From: Streptomyces hyaluromycini
Lineage (GTDB): Bacteria > Actinomycetota > Actinomycetes > Streptomycetales > Streptomycetaceae
DNA length: 64,000 nucleotides
Reading direction: 5' to 3'
NCBI RefSeq assembly: GCF_002217755.1
Contig: NZ_BCFL01000021.1
Location: 186,001-250,000, forward strand
The notes beneath the pieces were generated by a model that was not told the DNA's origin, ran no database searches, and saw only the letters and a list, made by a program, of their open reading frames with translations. Shown here in pieces: positions 49,771 through 58,353 of this stretch; positions within the stretch are counted from its first letter, which is position 1; each line of letters starts with the position of its first letter. The translations under genes and the position numbers were made by a program.

Positions 49771-51135
49771 GTGGCAGACCGCACACCCCCGCTGAGCGTC
49801 GAGGAACTGCACACCCTCGTCGCGAGCGGTGAGATCGACACTGTCGTCCTGGCATTCCCCGACATGCAAGGGCGGTTGCAGGGCAAGCGGTTCGCCGCCC
49901 GTTTCTTCCTCGACGAGGTCCTGCGCCACGGCACCGAGGGCTGCAACTACCTCCTCGCCGTCGACACCGAGATGAACACCGTCGACGGCTACGCCATGTC
50001 CTCCTGGGACCGCGGCTACGGCGACTTCGCCATGCACCCCGACCTCTCCACCCTCCGCCGCGTGCCCTGGAACGCGGGCACCGCGATGCTCGTCGCCGAC
50101 CTCGCCTGGAACGACGGCTCCCCGGTCGTCGCCGCGCCCCGGCAGATCCTCCGCCGCCAACTGGAGCGCCTCGCCGAACTCGGCTACACCGCACAGGTCG
50201 GTACGGAGCTGGAGTTCATCGTGTTCAAGGACACGTACGAGGCGGCCTGGGACGCGAACTACCGGGGGCTGACCCCGGTCAACCAGTACAACATCGACTA
50301 CTCGGTACTGGGGACCGGGCGGATCGAGCCCCTGCTCCGCCGGATCCGCAACGAGATGGCGGGCGCGGGGCTGACCGTCGAGTCCGCCAAGGGCGAGTGC
50401 AACCCCGGCCAGCACGAGATCGCCTTCCGCTACGACGAGGCCCTCGTCACCTGCGACCAGCACGCGATCTACAAGACCGGTGCCAAGGAGATCGCCGCCC
50501 AGGAGGGCGTCTCCCTCACCTTCATGGCCAAGTACAACGAGCGCGAGGGCAACTCCTGCCACATCCACCTGTCGCTGACGGACGCGGACGGCAACAACGT
50601 CTTCGCCGCGCCCGACGGGCACGGCATGTCCGACGTGATGCGGCACTTCCTCGCCGGACAGCTCGCCGCCCTCCGCGACTTCTCGCTGCTCTACGCCCCC
50701 AACATCAACAGCTACAAGCGGTTCCAGCCGGGCTCCTTCGCCCCGACCGCCGTCGCCTGGGGCCAGGACAACCGCACCTGTGCGCTGAGAGTCGTCGGCC
50801 ACGGCCGTTCGCTGCGCTTCGAGAACCGGCTGCCCGGCGGCGATGTCAACCCGCACCTCGCCGTCGCCGGCCTGGTCGCGGCCGGCCTCCACGGCATCGA
50901 GCAGAAACTGGAACTGCCCGAGGCCTGCGCCGGCAACGCCTACACCGCCGACTTCGCACACGTCCCGACCACCCTCCGCGAGGCCGCCGAGCTCTGGGAG
51001 AACAGCCCCGTCGCCAAGGCCGCCTTCGGCGACGAGGTCGTCGCGCACTACCGCAACATGGCCCGCGTCGAACTGGAGGCCTTCGACGCCGCGGTGACCG
51101 ACTGGGAGCTGCGCCGCTCCTTCGAACGCATGTGA
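49771..51135 (+). CDS. glnA4: Glutamine synthetase-like gamma-glutamylethanolamide synthetase GlnA4
   Basis: This is 454 residues from GTG 49771. It is a class of glutamine-synthetase-like enzyme that ligates glutamate to an amine instead of ammonia. Motifs: ELEFIVFKDTYEAAWDANYR (metal-binding Glu), ESAKGECNPGQHEIAF, FMAKYNEREGNSCHIHLSLT and NINSYKRFQPGSFAPTAVAW, FENRLPGGDVNPHLA. Synteny with the regulator, hydrolase, aldehyde dehydrogenase and SDR genes matches the SCO1611-SCO1615 region, where SCO1613 is GlnA4, reported to use ethanolamine. The substrate here is inferred from synteny alone. Confidence 0.9.
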   Translation: MADRTPPLSVEELHTLVASGEIDTVVLAFPDMQGRLQGKRFAARFFLDEVLRHGTEGCNYLLAVDTEMNTVDGYAMSSWDRGYGDFAMHPDLSTLRRVPWNAGTAMLVADLAWNDGSPVVAAPRQILRRQLERLAELGYTAQVGTELEFIVFKDTYEAAWDANYRGLTPVNQYNIDYSVLGTGRIEPLLRRIRNEMAGAGLTVESAKGECNPGQHEIAFRYDEALVTCDQHAIYKTGAKEIAAQEGVSLTFMAKYNEREGNSCHIHLSLTDADGNNVFAAPDGHGMSDVMRHFLAGQLAALRDFSLLYAPNINSYKRFQPGSFAPTAVAWGQDNRTCALRVVGHGRSLRFENRLPGGDVNPHLAVAGLVAAGLHGIEQKLELPEACAGNAYTADFAHVPTTLREAAELWENSPVAKAAFGDEVVAHYRNMARVELEAFDAAVTDWELRRSFERM

Positions 51136-51143
51136 GGCATCAC

Positions 51144-52523
51144 TTGTCGCAACAGTACGAACTCGACGTCCTCAACCCGGCCACGGAGGAGGTGATCGCG
51201 ACCGTCCCGGGGGCTGCGGAGGGGGACGTCGACACCGCCGTACGACGGGCCGCGCAGGCCCAGCAGCGGTGGGCCGCGCTCGTGCCCGGCGAACGGGCCC
51301 GGCTGCTGCGCCGGTTCGCCGTCGTCGTCGACGAACACCGCGAGGAACTCGCCCGGCTGGAGGTCCGGGAGGCCGGGCACACCATCGGCAACGCCCGCTG
51401 GGAGACCGGCAACGTCCGCGACCTGCTCGACTACGCGGCCGGGGGAGTGGAGCGGCTCATCGGCCGGCAGATCCCGGTCCCGGGCGGCCTCGACGTCACC
51501 CTCCTCGAACCCCTCGGGGTCGTCGGGATCATCGCCCCCTGGAACTTCCCCATGCCCATCGCGGCCTGGGGCACCGCCCCCGCCCTCGCCGCCGGCAACG
51601 CGGTGATCCTCAAGCCCGCCGAGACGACCCCGCTCACCGCCCTCCGGCTCGCCGAACTCGCCCTGGCGGCGGGCCTCCCCGAGCACCTCTTCCAGGTGCT
51701 GCCCGGCCGCGGGGACATCGCGGGCGAGGCGCTCGTGACACATCCGGGCGTCGCCAAGATCGTGTTCACCGGTTCCACCCGGACCGGCAAGCGCATCATG
51801 GCGCTCTGCGCCGACCAGGTGAAGCGCGTCACCCTCGAACTCGGCGGCAAGAGCCCCAACCTCGTCTTCGCCGACGCCGACATCGAGGCCGCCGCGGCCG
51901 CCGCCCCCATGTCCTTCCTGGACAACTCCGGCCAGGACTGCTGCGCCCGCACCCGCATCCTCGTCCAACGCCCGGTCTACGACCGCTTCCTGGAACTCCT
52001 CGCCCCCGCGATCGAGTCCGTCACCGTCGGCGACCCGGCCGACGAGACCACCGACATGGGCCCGCTGATCTCCAGGTCCCAGCTGGAGCGCGTCCGTTCC
52101 TACGTCGACGCCGACGCGCCCGGCATCCGCGGCAAGGCCCCCGAGGGCCCCGGCTTCTGGTTCCCGCCGACCGTCCTCACCGGCGTCGAGCCGCACGCGC
52201 GCGTGGCCGTCGAGGAGGTCTTCGGACCCGTCGCCGTGGTCCTCCCCTTCGAGGACGAGGCCGACGCCGTCCGCCTCGCGAACGACACCGAGTACGGCCT
52301 CTCCGGCTCGATCTGGACCCGCGACGTGGGCCGCGCCCTGCGCGTCTCCCAGGCGGTCAAGGCCGGCAACCTGTCCGTCAACTCCCACTCCAGCGTCCGC
52401 TACTGGACCCCCTTCGGCGGCTTCAAGCAGTCGGGGATCGGCCGGGAACTCGGCCCGGACGCGCTCACCGCCTTCACCGAAACCAAGAACGTCTTCATCA
52501 GCACGGAAGGCCCCGCACAGTGA
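51144..52523 (+). CDS. Aldehyde dehydrogenase
   Basis: This is 459 residues from TTG 51144, with GTGAGG six bases upstream. The NAD-dependent aldehyde dehydrogenase fold is intact: PWNFPMPIAAWGTAPALAAG, LKPAETTPLTALRLAELA (NAD-binding Lys), TLELGGKSPNLVFADAD (general base Glu near 231) and FLDNSGQDCCARTRILVQ (catalytic Cys near 266). VEEVFGPVAVVLPF and FGGFKQSGIGRELG follow. In the amine pathway it would oxidise the gamma-glutamyl aldehyde to the acid. It follows glnA4 by eight bases and overlaps the SDR gene by four. Confidence 0.92.
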   Translation: MSQQYELDVLNPATEEVIATVPGAAEGDVDTAVRRAAQAQQRWAALVPGERARLLRRFAVVVDEHREELARLEVREAGHTIGNARWETGNVRDLLDYAAGGVERLIGRQIPVPGGLDVTLLEPLGVVGIIAPWNFPMPIAAWGTAPALAAGNAVILKPAETTPLTALRLAELALAAGLPEHLFQVLPGRGDIAGEALVTHPGVAKIVFTGSTRTGKRIMALCADQVKRVTLELGGKSPNLVFADADIEAAAAAAPMSFLDNSGQDCCARTRILVQRPVYDRFLELLAPAIESVTVGDPADETTDMGPLISRSQLERVRSYVDADAPGIRGKAPEGPGFWFPPTVLTGVEPHARVAVEEVFGPVAVVLPFEDEADAVRLANDTEYGLSGSIWTRDVGRALRVSQAVKAGNLSVNSHSSVRYWTPFGGFKQSGIGRELGPDALTAFTETKNVFISTEGPAQ

Positions 52524-53311
52524 CCGCTGAGACCCCTGACATCGTCTGCCGCCGACTCGTCGGCCGTACCGCCGTGATCACCGGAGCCGGCAGCGGCATC
52601 GGCCTCGCCACCGCGCGGCGGCTGGCCTCCGAGGGCGCCCATGTCGTCTGCGGCGACGTCGACGAGGCCCGCGGCAAGGCCGCCGCCGAGGAGGTCGGCG
52701 GCATCTTCGTGAAGGTCGACGTCACCGACGCCGAGCAGGTCGAGGCCCTTTTCAAGACCGCCTTCGACACCTACGGCAGCGTCGACATCGCCTTCAACAA
52801 CGCCGGTATCTCGCCCCCCGACGACGACTCCATCCTGGAGACGGGTCTCGACGCCTGGAAGCGTGTCCAGGAGGTCAACCTGACCTCCGTCTACCTGTGC
52901 TGCAAGGCCGCGATCCCCTACATGCGGCAGCAGGGCAAGGGCTCCATCATCAACACGGCGTCCTTCGTGGCCCGGATGGGCGCGGCGACCTCGCAGATCT
53001 CCTACACCGCCTCCAAGGGCGGAGTTCTGGCCATGTCCCGTGAACTGGGCGTGCAGTTCGCCCGGGAGGGCATCCGCGTCAACGCGCTCTGCCCGGGACC
53101 GGTCAACACCCCCCTCCTGCAAGAGCTGTTCGCCAAGGACCCGGAGCGGGCCGCCCGCCGCCTGGTGCACATCCCGCTCGGCCGGTTCGCCGAGGCCGAG
53201 GAGATCGCCGCCGCCGTCGCCTTCCTGGCCAGCGACGACTCCTCCTTCGTCAACGCCAGCGACTTCCTGGTGGACGGCGGGATCTCTGGGGCGTACGTCA
53301 CGCCCCTCTAG
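52520..53311 (+). CDS. Short-chain dehydrogenase/reductase
   Basis: This is 263 residues from GTG 52520, which overlaps the aldehyde dehydrogenase stop (GTGA). It has the Rossmann motif TGAGSGIG near residue 20, DVTD, NNAGIS, the catalytic SFV..YTASK (Tyr/Lys near 161-165) and CPGPVNTPL, the C-terminal SDR signature. In this operon it should oxidise the gamma-glutamylated alcohol (from ethanolamine) to the aldehyde used by the previous enzyme. Annotated homologues are often called 3-oxoacyl-ACP reductase, which position argues against. Confidence 0.9.
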   Translation: MTAETPDIVCRRLVGRTAVITGAGSGIGLATARRLASEGAHVVCGDVDEARGKAAAEEVGGIFVKVDVTDAEQVEALFKTAFDTYGSVDIAFNNAGISPPDDDSILETGLDAWKRVQEVNLTSVYLCCKAAIPYMRQQGKGSIINTASFVARMGAATSQISYTASKGGVLAMSRELGVQFAREGIRVNALCPGPVNTPLLQELFAKDPERAARRLVHIPLGRFAEAEEIAAAVAFLASDDSSFVNASDFLVDGGISGAYVTPL

Positions 53312-53359
53312 GAGTCCGTGTACGGACCCCGACCCCCGTCCTACAGTGCGGGAGTGAGC

Positions 53360-54169
53360 ATGACCCCGCCGCCCGGCTGGTACGCCGACCCACTGGCCCC
53401 GCACCTGGAGTGCTGGTGGGACGGACGGGCCTGGACCGAGCACCGGCGCACCCCGTCCGGCCTCCCCGCGCCGCCGGCCCCGGCGGCCGGGGCGTCCGGA
53501 CGGGCCAGGGCGGTCGCGCTGATATCCGCCGCCGCCGTGCTGGCGACGGCGATCGTCTCCGGCGCGACCGTGCTCCGCACCGACGAGGCGGGCGGCGGTG
53601 CCGACACCACGGTCCACGCCGCCCCCAGCGCGGCAGCGCCCCCGTCCCTCGTGGTCGACCAGCTCAACGGCATCACCCTGCCGGTGCCGGCCGGCTGGAC
53701 CGGCTCCTCGTACCTCGCCCAGGACGACGTCGTGATGACCACCGACGGCACCTACGCCTGCCCGGCCGACACCGGCCGGTGCCGCCACGGCCAGGTCATC
53801 AGCCGTACGGCGGGCAGCGCCGACGGCGCCTCCCCGCGCACCGTCGCCGAACGGGACGTACCCGACGCGGCCGAGGCGGCGTACGGCCGCGATCCCGGCG
53901 GCGGGCGGCCCTTCGGGGGCATCCGGTCCCACCGGGTCGTCAAGGCGGGGCGGGTCGCGGTGGCGGGCCGCGACGGCTACCTGGTGCGCTGGCGGGTCCG
54001 GACGGCCGACGGACCGGGCGGCTACGTCCAGTCCCTGGCCTTCCCGTCCGACACCGGCATCCCGGCCCCGGTCGTCGTCCGGTTCGTCTTCGACGCGGGC
54101 CCGGACGGACCGCCGCTGTCCGACATGGACGCGATCACGAAGGGCATCCGCCCGGCCGACAGGCCCTAG
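53360..54169 (+). CDS. DUF2510-domain membrane-anchored protein
   Basis: This is 269 residues from ATG 53360, with GGGAG at 53350-53354; GTG 53354 is possible. The N-terminal DUF2510 element (PPGWYADPLAPHLECWWDGRA, then WTEHR) is cytoplasmic. A membrane helix (about 58-78) and a ~190-residue extracytoplasmic domain follow. That domain has TYACPADTGRCRHGQV with two cysteines. This is a common actinobacterial protein type; the function is unknown. It lies just after the amine-utilisation operon but has its own ribosome binding site. Confidence 0.75.
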   Translation: MTPPPGWYADPLAPHLECWWDGRAWTEHRRTPSGLPAPPAPAAGASGRARAVALISAAAVLATAIVSGATVLRTDEAGGGADTTVHAAPSAAAPPSLVVDQLNGITLPVPAGWTGSSYLAQDDVVMTTDGTYACPADTGRCRHGQVISRTAGSADGASPRTVAERDVPDAAEAAYGRDPGGGRPFGGIRSHRVVKAGRVAVAGRDGYLVRWRVRTADGPGGYVQSLAFPSDTGIPAPVVVRFVFDAGPDGPPLSDMDAITKGIRPADRP

Positions 54170-54173
54170 ACGT

Positions 54174-55376
54174 CTACAGGAACGTGTGCCCCTCGCCCCG
54201 GTAGGTCGGTACGGTCGCCGTCACCCGGTCGCCCTCGACCAGCTGCAGTTCGGCGAACCGCTCGCACAGCTCGCCCGCCTTGGCGTGCCGGAACCACACC
54301 TTGTCGCCGATCAGCAGGTCGTCCGCCGCGGAGCCGAGCAGCGGGGTCTGCACCTCGCCGGGGCCCTCCTGGGCGTCGTACGACAGCCCCTCCGGCAGGT
54401 ACGGCACCGGGAGCCGGTCCGGGCCCGCGACGCCCGAGGCCGGGTAGCCGCCGCCGAGGACCGTGACGACCCCCACACCGGGCCGGCGGACCACCGGCAT
54501 GGCGAACAGCGCGGCCGGCCGGCCGGTGAACGACGTGTAGTTGTCGAAGAGGCGCGGCACGTACAGACCCGAACCCGCCGCTATCTCGGTGACCGCGTCC
54601 TCCGCCGCCGTGGTCTGCACACTGCCCGTGCCGCCGCCGTTGACGAACTCCAGGTCCGGCGCCACCGCCCGGACCGCCCGCACCACCGCGCCGCGCCGCT
54701 CGGCCAGCTCACGGCGGGCGGTGGCCTGCATCAGCCGCACCGCGCGCGACCGCAGCGGCCGGCCGGCGACATCGTCCCCGACCCCGGCGATGTGCCCCTC
54801 GTACCCCATGATCCCGACCAGCCTGAAGCCCGGCCGCCGGACGACGATCTGCGCGAGGTCGGCGAGCTGGGCGGGGGAGTACAGCGGCGAGCGCCTGGCC
54901 CCGACCCGCACCCGCCCCCCGAAGAGCTTCAGCGAGGTGTCCAACTCCAGGCAGACCCGGACCACTTCACTCCCGCCGTCCCGGGCGGCGTCGATCAGGT
55001 CGAGCTGCGCCGGGTCGTCGATCATCACGGTCACGGCGGCGGCAAGCTTCGGGTCGGCGGCCAGCTCGGCGAACGCGTTCCGGTCGGCGGACGGGTACGC
55101 CAGCAGGACGTCGTCGAACCCCGACCTCGCGAGCCACAGCGACTCCGCGAGCGTGAACGACATGATCCCCGCGAAGCCCTCCTTCGCGAGGACCCGTTCC
55201 AGCAGGTGGCGGCAGCGCACGGACTTGCTGGCGACCCGGATCGGCTTGCCGCCGGCCCGGCGCACCAGATCGTCCGCGTTGGCGTCGAAGGCCTCAAGAT
55301 CCACGATCGCGAGGGGGGCGTCCAGGTGGGCGGTGGCCCGGTCGTAACGGGCCCGGTCGGCGGCGCGCGCAGTCAT
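54174..55376 (-). CDS. PLP-dependent alanine racemase-fold amino acid deaminase/aldolase
   Basis: This is 400 residues from ATG 55376. The N-terminal TIM barrel reads LAIVDLEAFDANADDLVRRA and GKPIRVASKSVRCRHLLERV, where the Lys forms the PLP Schiff base. MSFTLAESLWLARSGFDDVL and GYEGHIAG are family segments. The C-terminal domain has the FNGGGTGS-like VNGGGTGSVQTT phosphate loop and the end motif HAKAGELCERF, consistent with the D-threonine aldolase/D-serine dehydratase branch. It converges on the DUF2510 gene with four bases between. The exact substrate is not clear; it is not adjacent to a pathway. Confidence 0.83.
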   Translation of the reverse strand: MTARAADRARYDRATAHLDAPLAIVDLEAFDANADDLVRRAGGKPIRVASKSVRCRHLLERVLAKEGFAGIMSFTLAESLWLARSGFDDVLLAYPSADRNAFAELAADPKLAAAVTVMIDDPAQLDLIDAARDGGSEVVRVCLELDTSLKLFGGRVRVGARRSPLYSPAQLADLAQIVVRRPGFRLVGIMGYEGHIAGVGDDVAGRPLRSRAVRLMQATARRELAERRGAVVRAVRAVAPDLEFVNGGGTGSVQTTAAEDAVTEIAAGSGLYVPRLFDNYTSFTGRPAALFAMPVVRRPGVGVVTVLGGGYPASGVAGPDRLPVPYLPEGLSYDAQEGPGEVQTPLLGSAADDLLIGDKVWFRHAKAGELCERFAELQLVEGDRVTATVPTYRGEGHTFL

Positions 55377-55641
55377 GAACGAAGCCTGCCAGACAGGATT
55401 ACCGCAGGGTAGGGGGACGATCCGGGCAGATGCCCCGGGGCTGCGGACTGGTTCCCGCTCGCCCGCGGACAACCCGTAGAGTGACGCGCACGTACGGCGG
55501 AACGAATCCGGCCGCCTGACCCGCGCCGGGATGCGGATCCGCGCGTGCGGGTATGCGTGCCCGGGGGTGGACCTCTCCGCGCCGGGGAGCACGACGGCCC
55601 GTACGAGGAGTTGGCCCGGGCACGAGGAAACGGGGGGGCGC

Positions 55642-58353
55642 ATGAGCAGTGAAGCGCGGCACGCCCCGATCCCTCGACGACCTTCGCCCGACCCCGCCCC
55701 GGCGAGTTCCCCGGGTGAGCCCGCGCCGGCGGGCGACGGAACCCGGCCGGGCAACGGCGGGACCGGCCAGGGTGATGTCCCGCACGTGTCCGGTGCGTCC
55801 GGCCGCGTGGACCGGCCGGGGTTCTTCGACCGGCCGAGCCGGGTGAACCGGTCGCAGCGGCCGGACGTATCCACCGGTGAGGCCGGGACCACCGGGCAGG
55901 ACCAGCTGCCGGGTCGGCCCGGCGGGCAGCAGAGTCGTGATGACCGGACGAGTCGGGGCGGTGCGGTGGGGCAGGGCGAACAGGATGCGGGGGACCGGAC
56001 CGTCGGCCGCTCGACGTCCGCCGAACGCATCGTTCGGCCCCGCTACCCCAACTTCCGCCCGCCGCAGGGCCCGCCGCCCCAGGGCGCGGCCACCGCGCCC
56101 CCGCCCCCGGCCTCGGCCCGCTTCCCGGACCTGCCCCCGGCGCCTTCCGGCCGGGAGACCGGCCGGGCCGTGCCGCCGGCGACCTCGGGCCGGGAGTCCG
56201 GCCGACCGGTGCCGCCCGCGTCCTCCGGGCGGGAGACCGGGCGTACCGCGCCGTTCCGGCTGTCCCACGGTCCGGGCCCGTCGTCACGGCGCACGCAGCC
56301 CGGGTCGGAACCGACCACCTCGCTCCGCCCCCTGCGCGCGGCGGAGGAGACGGAGCCGTCGTCGGACGAGCGGCGTGGCACCGCAGGGCCGTCGTCCGCG
56401 CGTCCGGCCGCGCCGTCCGGCGACCCGGCCGGGGGCACGTCCGGCGCGACCGGGCCCAGACGGTTCGAACGGCCCCGCGGCGACTTCCCGGCCACCGGCA
56501 TCGGCACGCCGGACTCGGGCAGCGCGTGGAGCCCGCACATGCGGACGTTCCCGGTACCGACGGCCCCGCCACGCCCCACGACACCCCCGAAGGCCACCCC
56601 ACCACCACCCCGCCCTCCGGCCACCGGCACCCCGCCGCGCCCGGCCGATGCCCCGGCGCCCGGTACCCCCCTGCGTCCCGCGGCCCCTCCGGCAGCGGGT
56701 GCCGCACCGCGTCCTGCGGAGCCCGCGCCGACCGTCACACCTCTGCGTCCCGCGGGTCCTTCGGCGGCGGGTAACGGGCCGCGTCCTGCGGAGCCTGCGC
56801 CGAGCGGCGATCCCTCGCGCCCGACGGGCGCCGCGGCGCCCGGTACACCGCGGCGCCCGGCCGGCCCTCCGGCGTCCGGTGCCGCACCTCGCCCGGCCGG
56901 TCCTCCAGCGGCCGTTGCACCCCCGCGTCCCGCGGGTCCTTCGGCGGCGGGTAACGGGCCGCGTCCTGCGGAGCCTGCGCCGAGCGGCGATCCCTCGCGC
57001 CCGACGGGCGCCGCGGCGCCCGGCATACCGCGGCGCCCGGCCGGCCCTCCGGCGTCCGGTGCCGCGCCGCGTTCCGCGGAGTCTGCGGCGACCGGTATTC
57101 CCCCGCGTCCGACGAGCGCCCCGTCGCCCGCTGCTCCGCCGTATCCGGCCGAGCCGCCGGCGCGGCCCGGCAAGGCTCCGGGGGCCGAAGCACCGAACCG
57201 GACCGGTGCCCGGGCACCCTCCGGCCCGCCGCGTCCCACGGGGCTCCCGGACAGCGGGTTCCAGGCGCGGCCCGCGGCCTCGTCGGCGACCGGCACGGCG
57301 TTCCCGGCCGTCGACACTCCCGCACGGTCCGGGGCGGGAGCGCCGCCGCGGCCCTCGACTCCTCCGGCACAGCCGACCGCCCCGGCCCACCGGGACTCCG
57401 GCACCGTGCCGCGTCCCGCCCCCGCTCCTCCTTCCCACCGCGACACCGTCCCGCCGGCCCACACCCTCGGTCCCGCCCCGGACCCCGCCTTGTCCTGGAG
57501 CGCCGCCGCGGGAACTCCGGGCCGGGAGCGGCCCGTTGTGACGTTCGGTGAGCCCGAGGGGTACGACGAGCGTGGGCGGGGGCTGTCGTTGGTCGGTCGC
57601 GTGGCGCCTCGTACCGCCGCTGCCGCCGCCTGCATGGTGCTCGGCCTCGGACTCATCGGCGGCGCGGTGACCGGGGGCTGGATCGTCGACGACGGCGGTG
57701 ACACGACCGCGGCGACCAGCTTCAGCACCGCCTCCGGCCTGTGGCACAACGTGCCGGTCGACGAACTGTTCCCGCCCACCGTGCAGGGCACCGGCGCCGG
57801 CCCCGGCGGAGCCGACCGCACCTGGACCCGGATCGCCGTCGCCCCGGCCGGCGGCTGCGCCGACGCCTTCGACCCGCTGCTGCGCAAGGCGCTCGCCCCC
57901 GTCGGCTGCCAGCGCCTGGTCCGCGCCACCTACACGGACGCCACCCAGAGCTACGTGACGACCGTCGGCCTGCTGTTCACGAAGGCCGACCCGGCCGGGA
58001 TGACCGCCCTCGCCAAGCGGTTCACCGACGAGCGGCTGGACCGCCGTACCGACCTGCTGCCCCGCCCGTACGCGGCGAAGAACACCGCCGCCGAGCGGTT
58101 CGGGCCGCACCAGCGCGCCTCCTGGACGATCTCCGTGCTCACCGACGCCCCGGTCGTGGCCTACGCAGTGTCCGGCTGGGCCGACGGCCGTACCGTCGAC
58201 ACCCCGCAGCCCGCCGCCGACGCCGAGACGTCCGGTGCCACCACGGCCGCGGCCCAGGCCGGCCTCGGCAACGAGGCACAGGGCCTGGCCGACCGGATCG
58301 AACGGCGACTGCGCCAGAACATCGCCGGCCCGGCAACGGAGAAGCACTCATGA
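55642..58353 (+). CDS. Very proline-rich membrane protein linked to a mycosin
   Basis: This is 903 residues from ATG 55642. Residues 1 to about 650 are low complexity, mostly Pro, Ala, Arg and Gly, built on a repeated element of the form RPAGPPASGAAP. They include a 180-bp tandem duplication (56745-57066). A single membrane helix lies at about 655-680 (AAAAACMVLGLGLIGGAVTG). The extracellular C-terminal domain (about 690-900) is a normal globular sequence with two cysteines (AGGCADAFD and PVGCQRLV). The stop overlaps the mycosin start by four bases. This is a common pairing with type VII-associated subtilases, but no ESX core genes are in the window. Confidence 0.78.
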   Translation: MSSEARHAPIPRRPSPDPAPASSPGEPAPAGDGTRPGNGGTGQGDVPHVSGASGRVDRPGFFDRPSRVNRSQRPDVSTGEAGTTGQDQLPGRPGGQQSRDDRTSRGGAVGQGEQDAGDRTVGRSTSAERIVRPRYPNFRPPQGPPPQGAATAPPPPASARFPDLPPAPSGRETGRAVPPATSGRESGRPVPPASSGRETGRTAPFRLSHGPGPSSRRTQPGSEPTTSLRPLRAAEETEPSSDERRGTAGPSSARPAAPSGDPAGGTSGATGPRRFERPRGDFPATGIGTPDSGSAWSPHMRTFPVPTAPPRPTTPPKATPPPPRPPATGTPPRPADAPAPGTPLRPAAPPAAGAAPRPAEPAPTVTPLRPAGPSAAGNGPRPAEPAPSGDPSRPTGAAAPGTPRRPAGPPASGAAPRPAGPPAAVAPPRPAGPSAAGNGPRPAEPAPSGDPSRPTGAAAPGIPRRPAGPPASGAAPRSAESAATGIPPRPTSAPSPAAPPYPAEPPARPGKAPGAEAPNRTGARAPSGPPRPTGLPDSGFQARPAASSATGTAFPAVDTPARSGAGAPPRPSTPPAQPTAPAHRDSGTVPRPAPAPPSHRDTVPPAHTLGPAPDPALSWSAAAGTPGRERPVVTFGEPEGYDERGRGLSLVGRVAPRTAAAAACMVLGLGLIGGAVTGGWIVDDGGDTTAATSFSTASGLWHNVPVDELFPPTVQGTGAGPGGADRTWTRIAVAPAGGCADAFDPLLRKALAPVGCQRLVRATYTDATQSYVTTVGLLFTKADPAGMTALAKRFTDERLDRRTDLLPRPYAAKNTAAERFGPHQRASWTISVLTDAPVVAYAVSGWADGRTVDTPQPAADAETSGATTAAAQAGLGNEAQGLADRIERRLRQNIAGPATEKHS
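56745..57066 (+). repeat. 180-bp period tandem duplication inside the proline-rich protein gene
   Basis: Copy 1 starts at 56745 and copy 2 at 56925. Over about 140 bp they differ at only a few positions (for example GGTACACC versus GGCATACC). The period of 60 codons keeps the frame. Such identity at the DNA level points to a recent duplication. Confidence 0.92.

Noticed and set aside
56745..57066. CRISPR-like repeats
   Set aside because: The repeats are coding, 180 bp in period, without unique spacers of constant length.
56284..58347. A 687-codon Arg/Gly-rich open frame on the minus strand
   Set aside because: It is antisense to the proline-rich protein and arises from GC-rich repeats; it has no domain.
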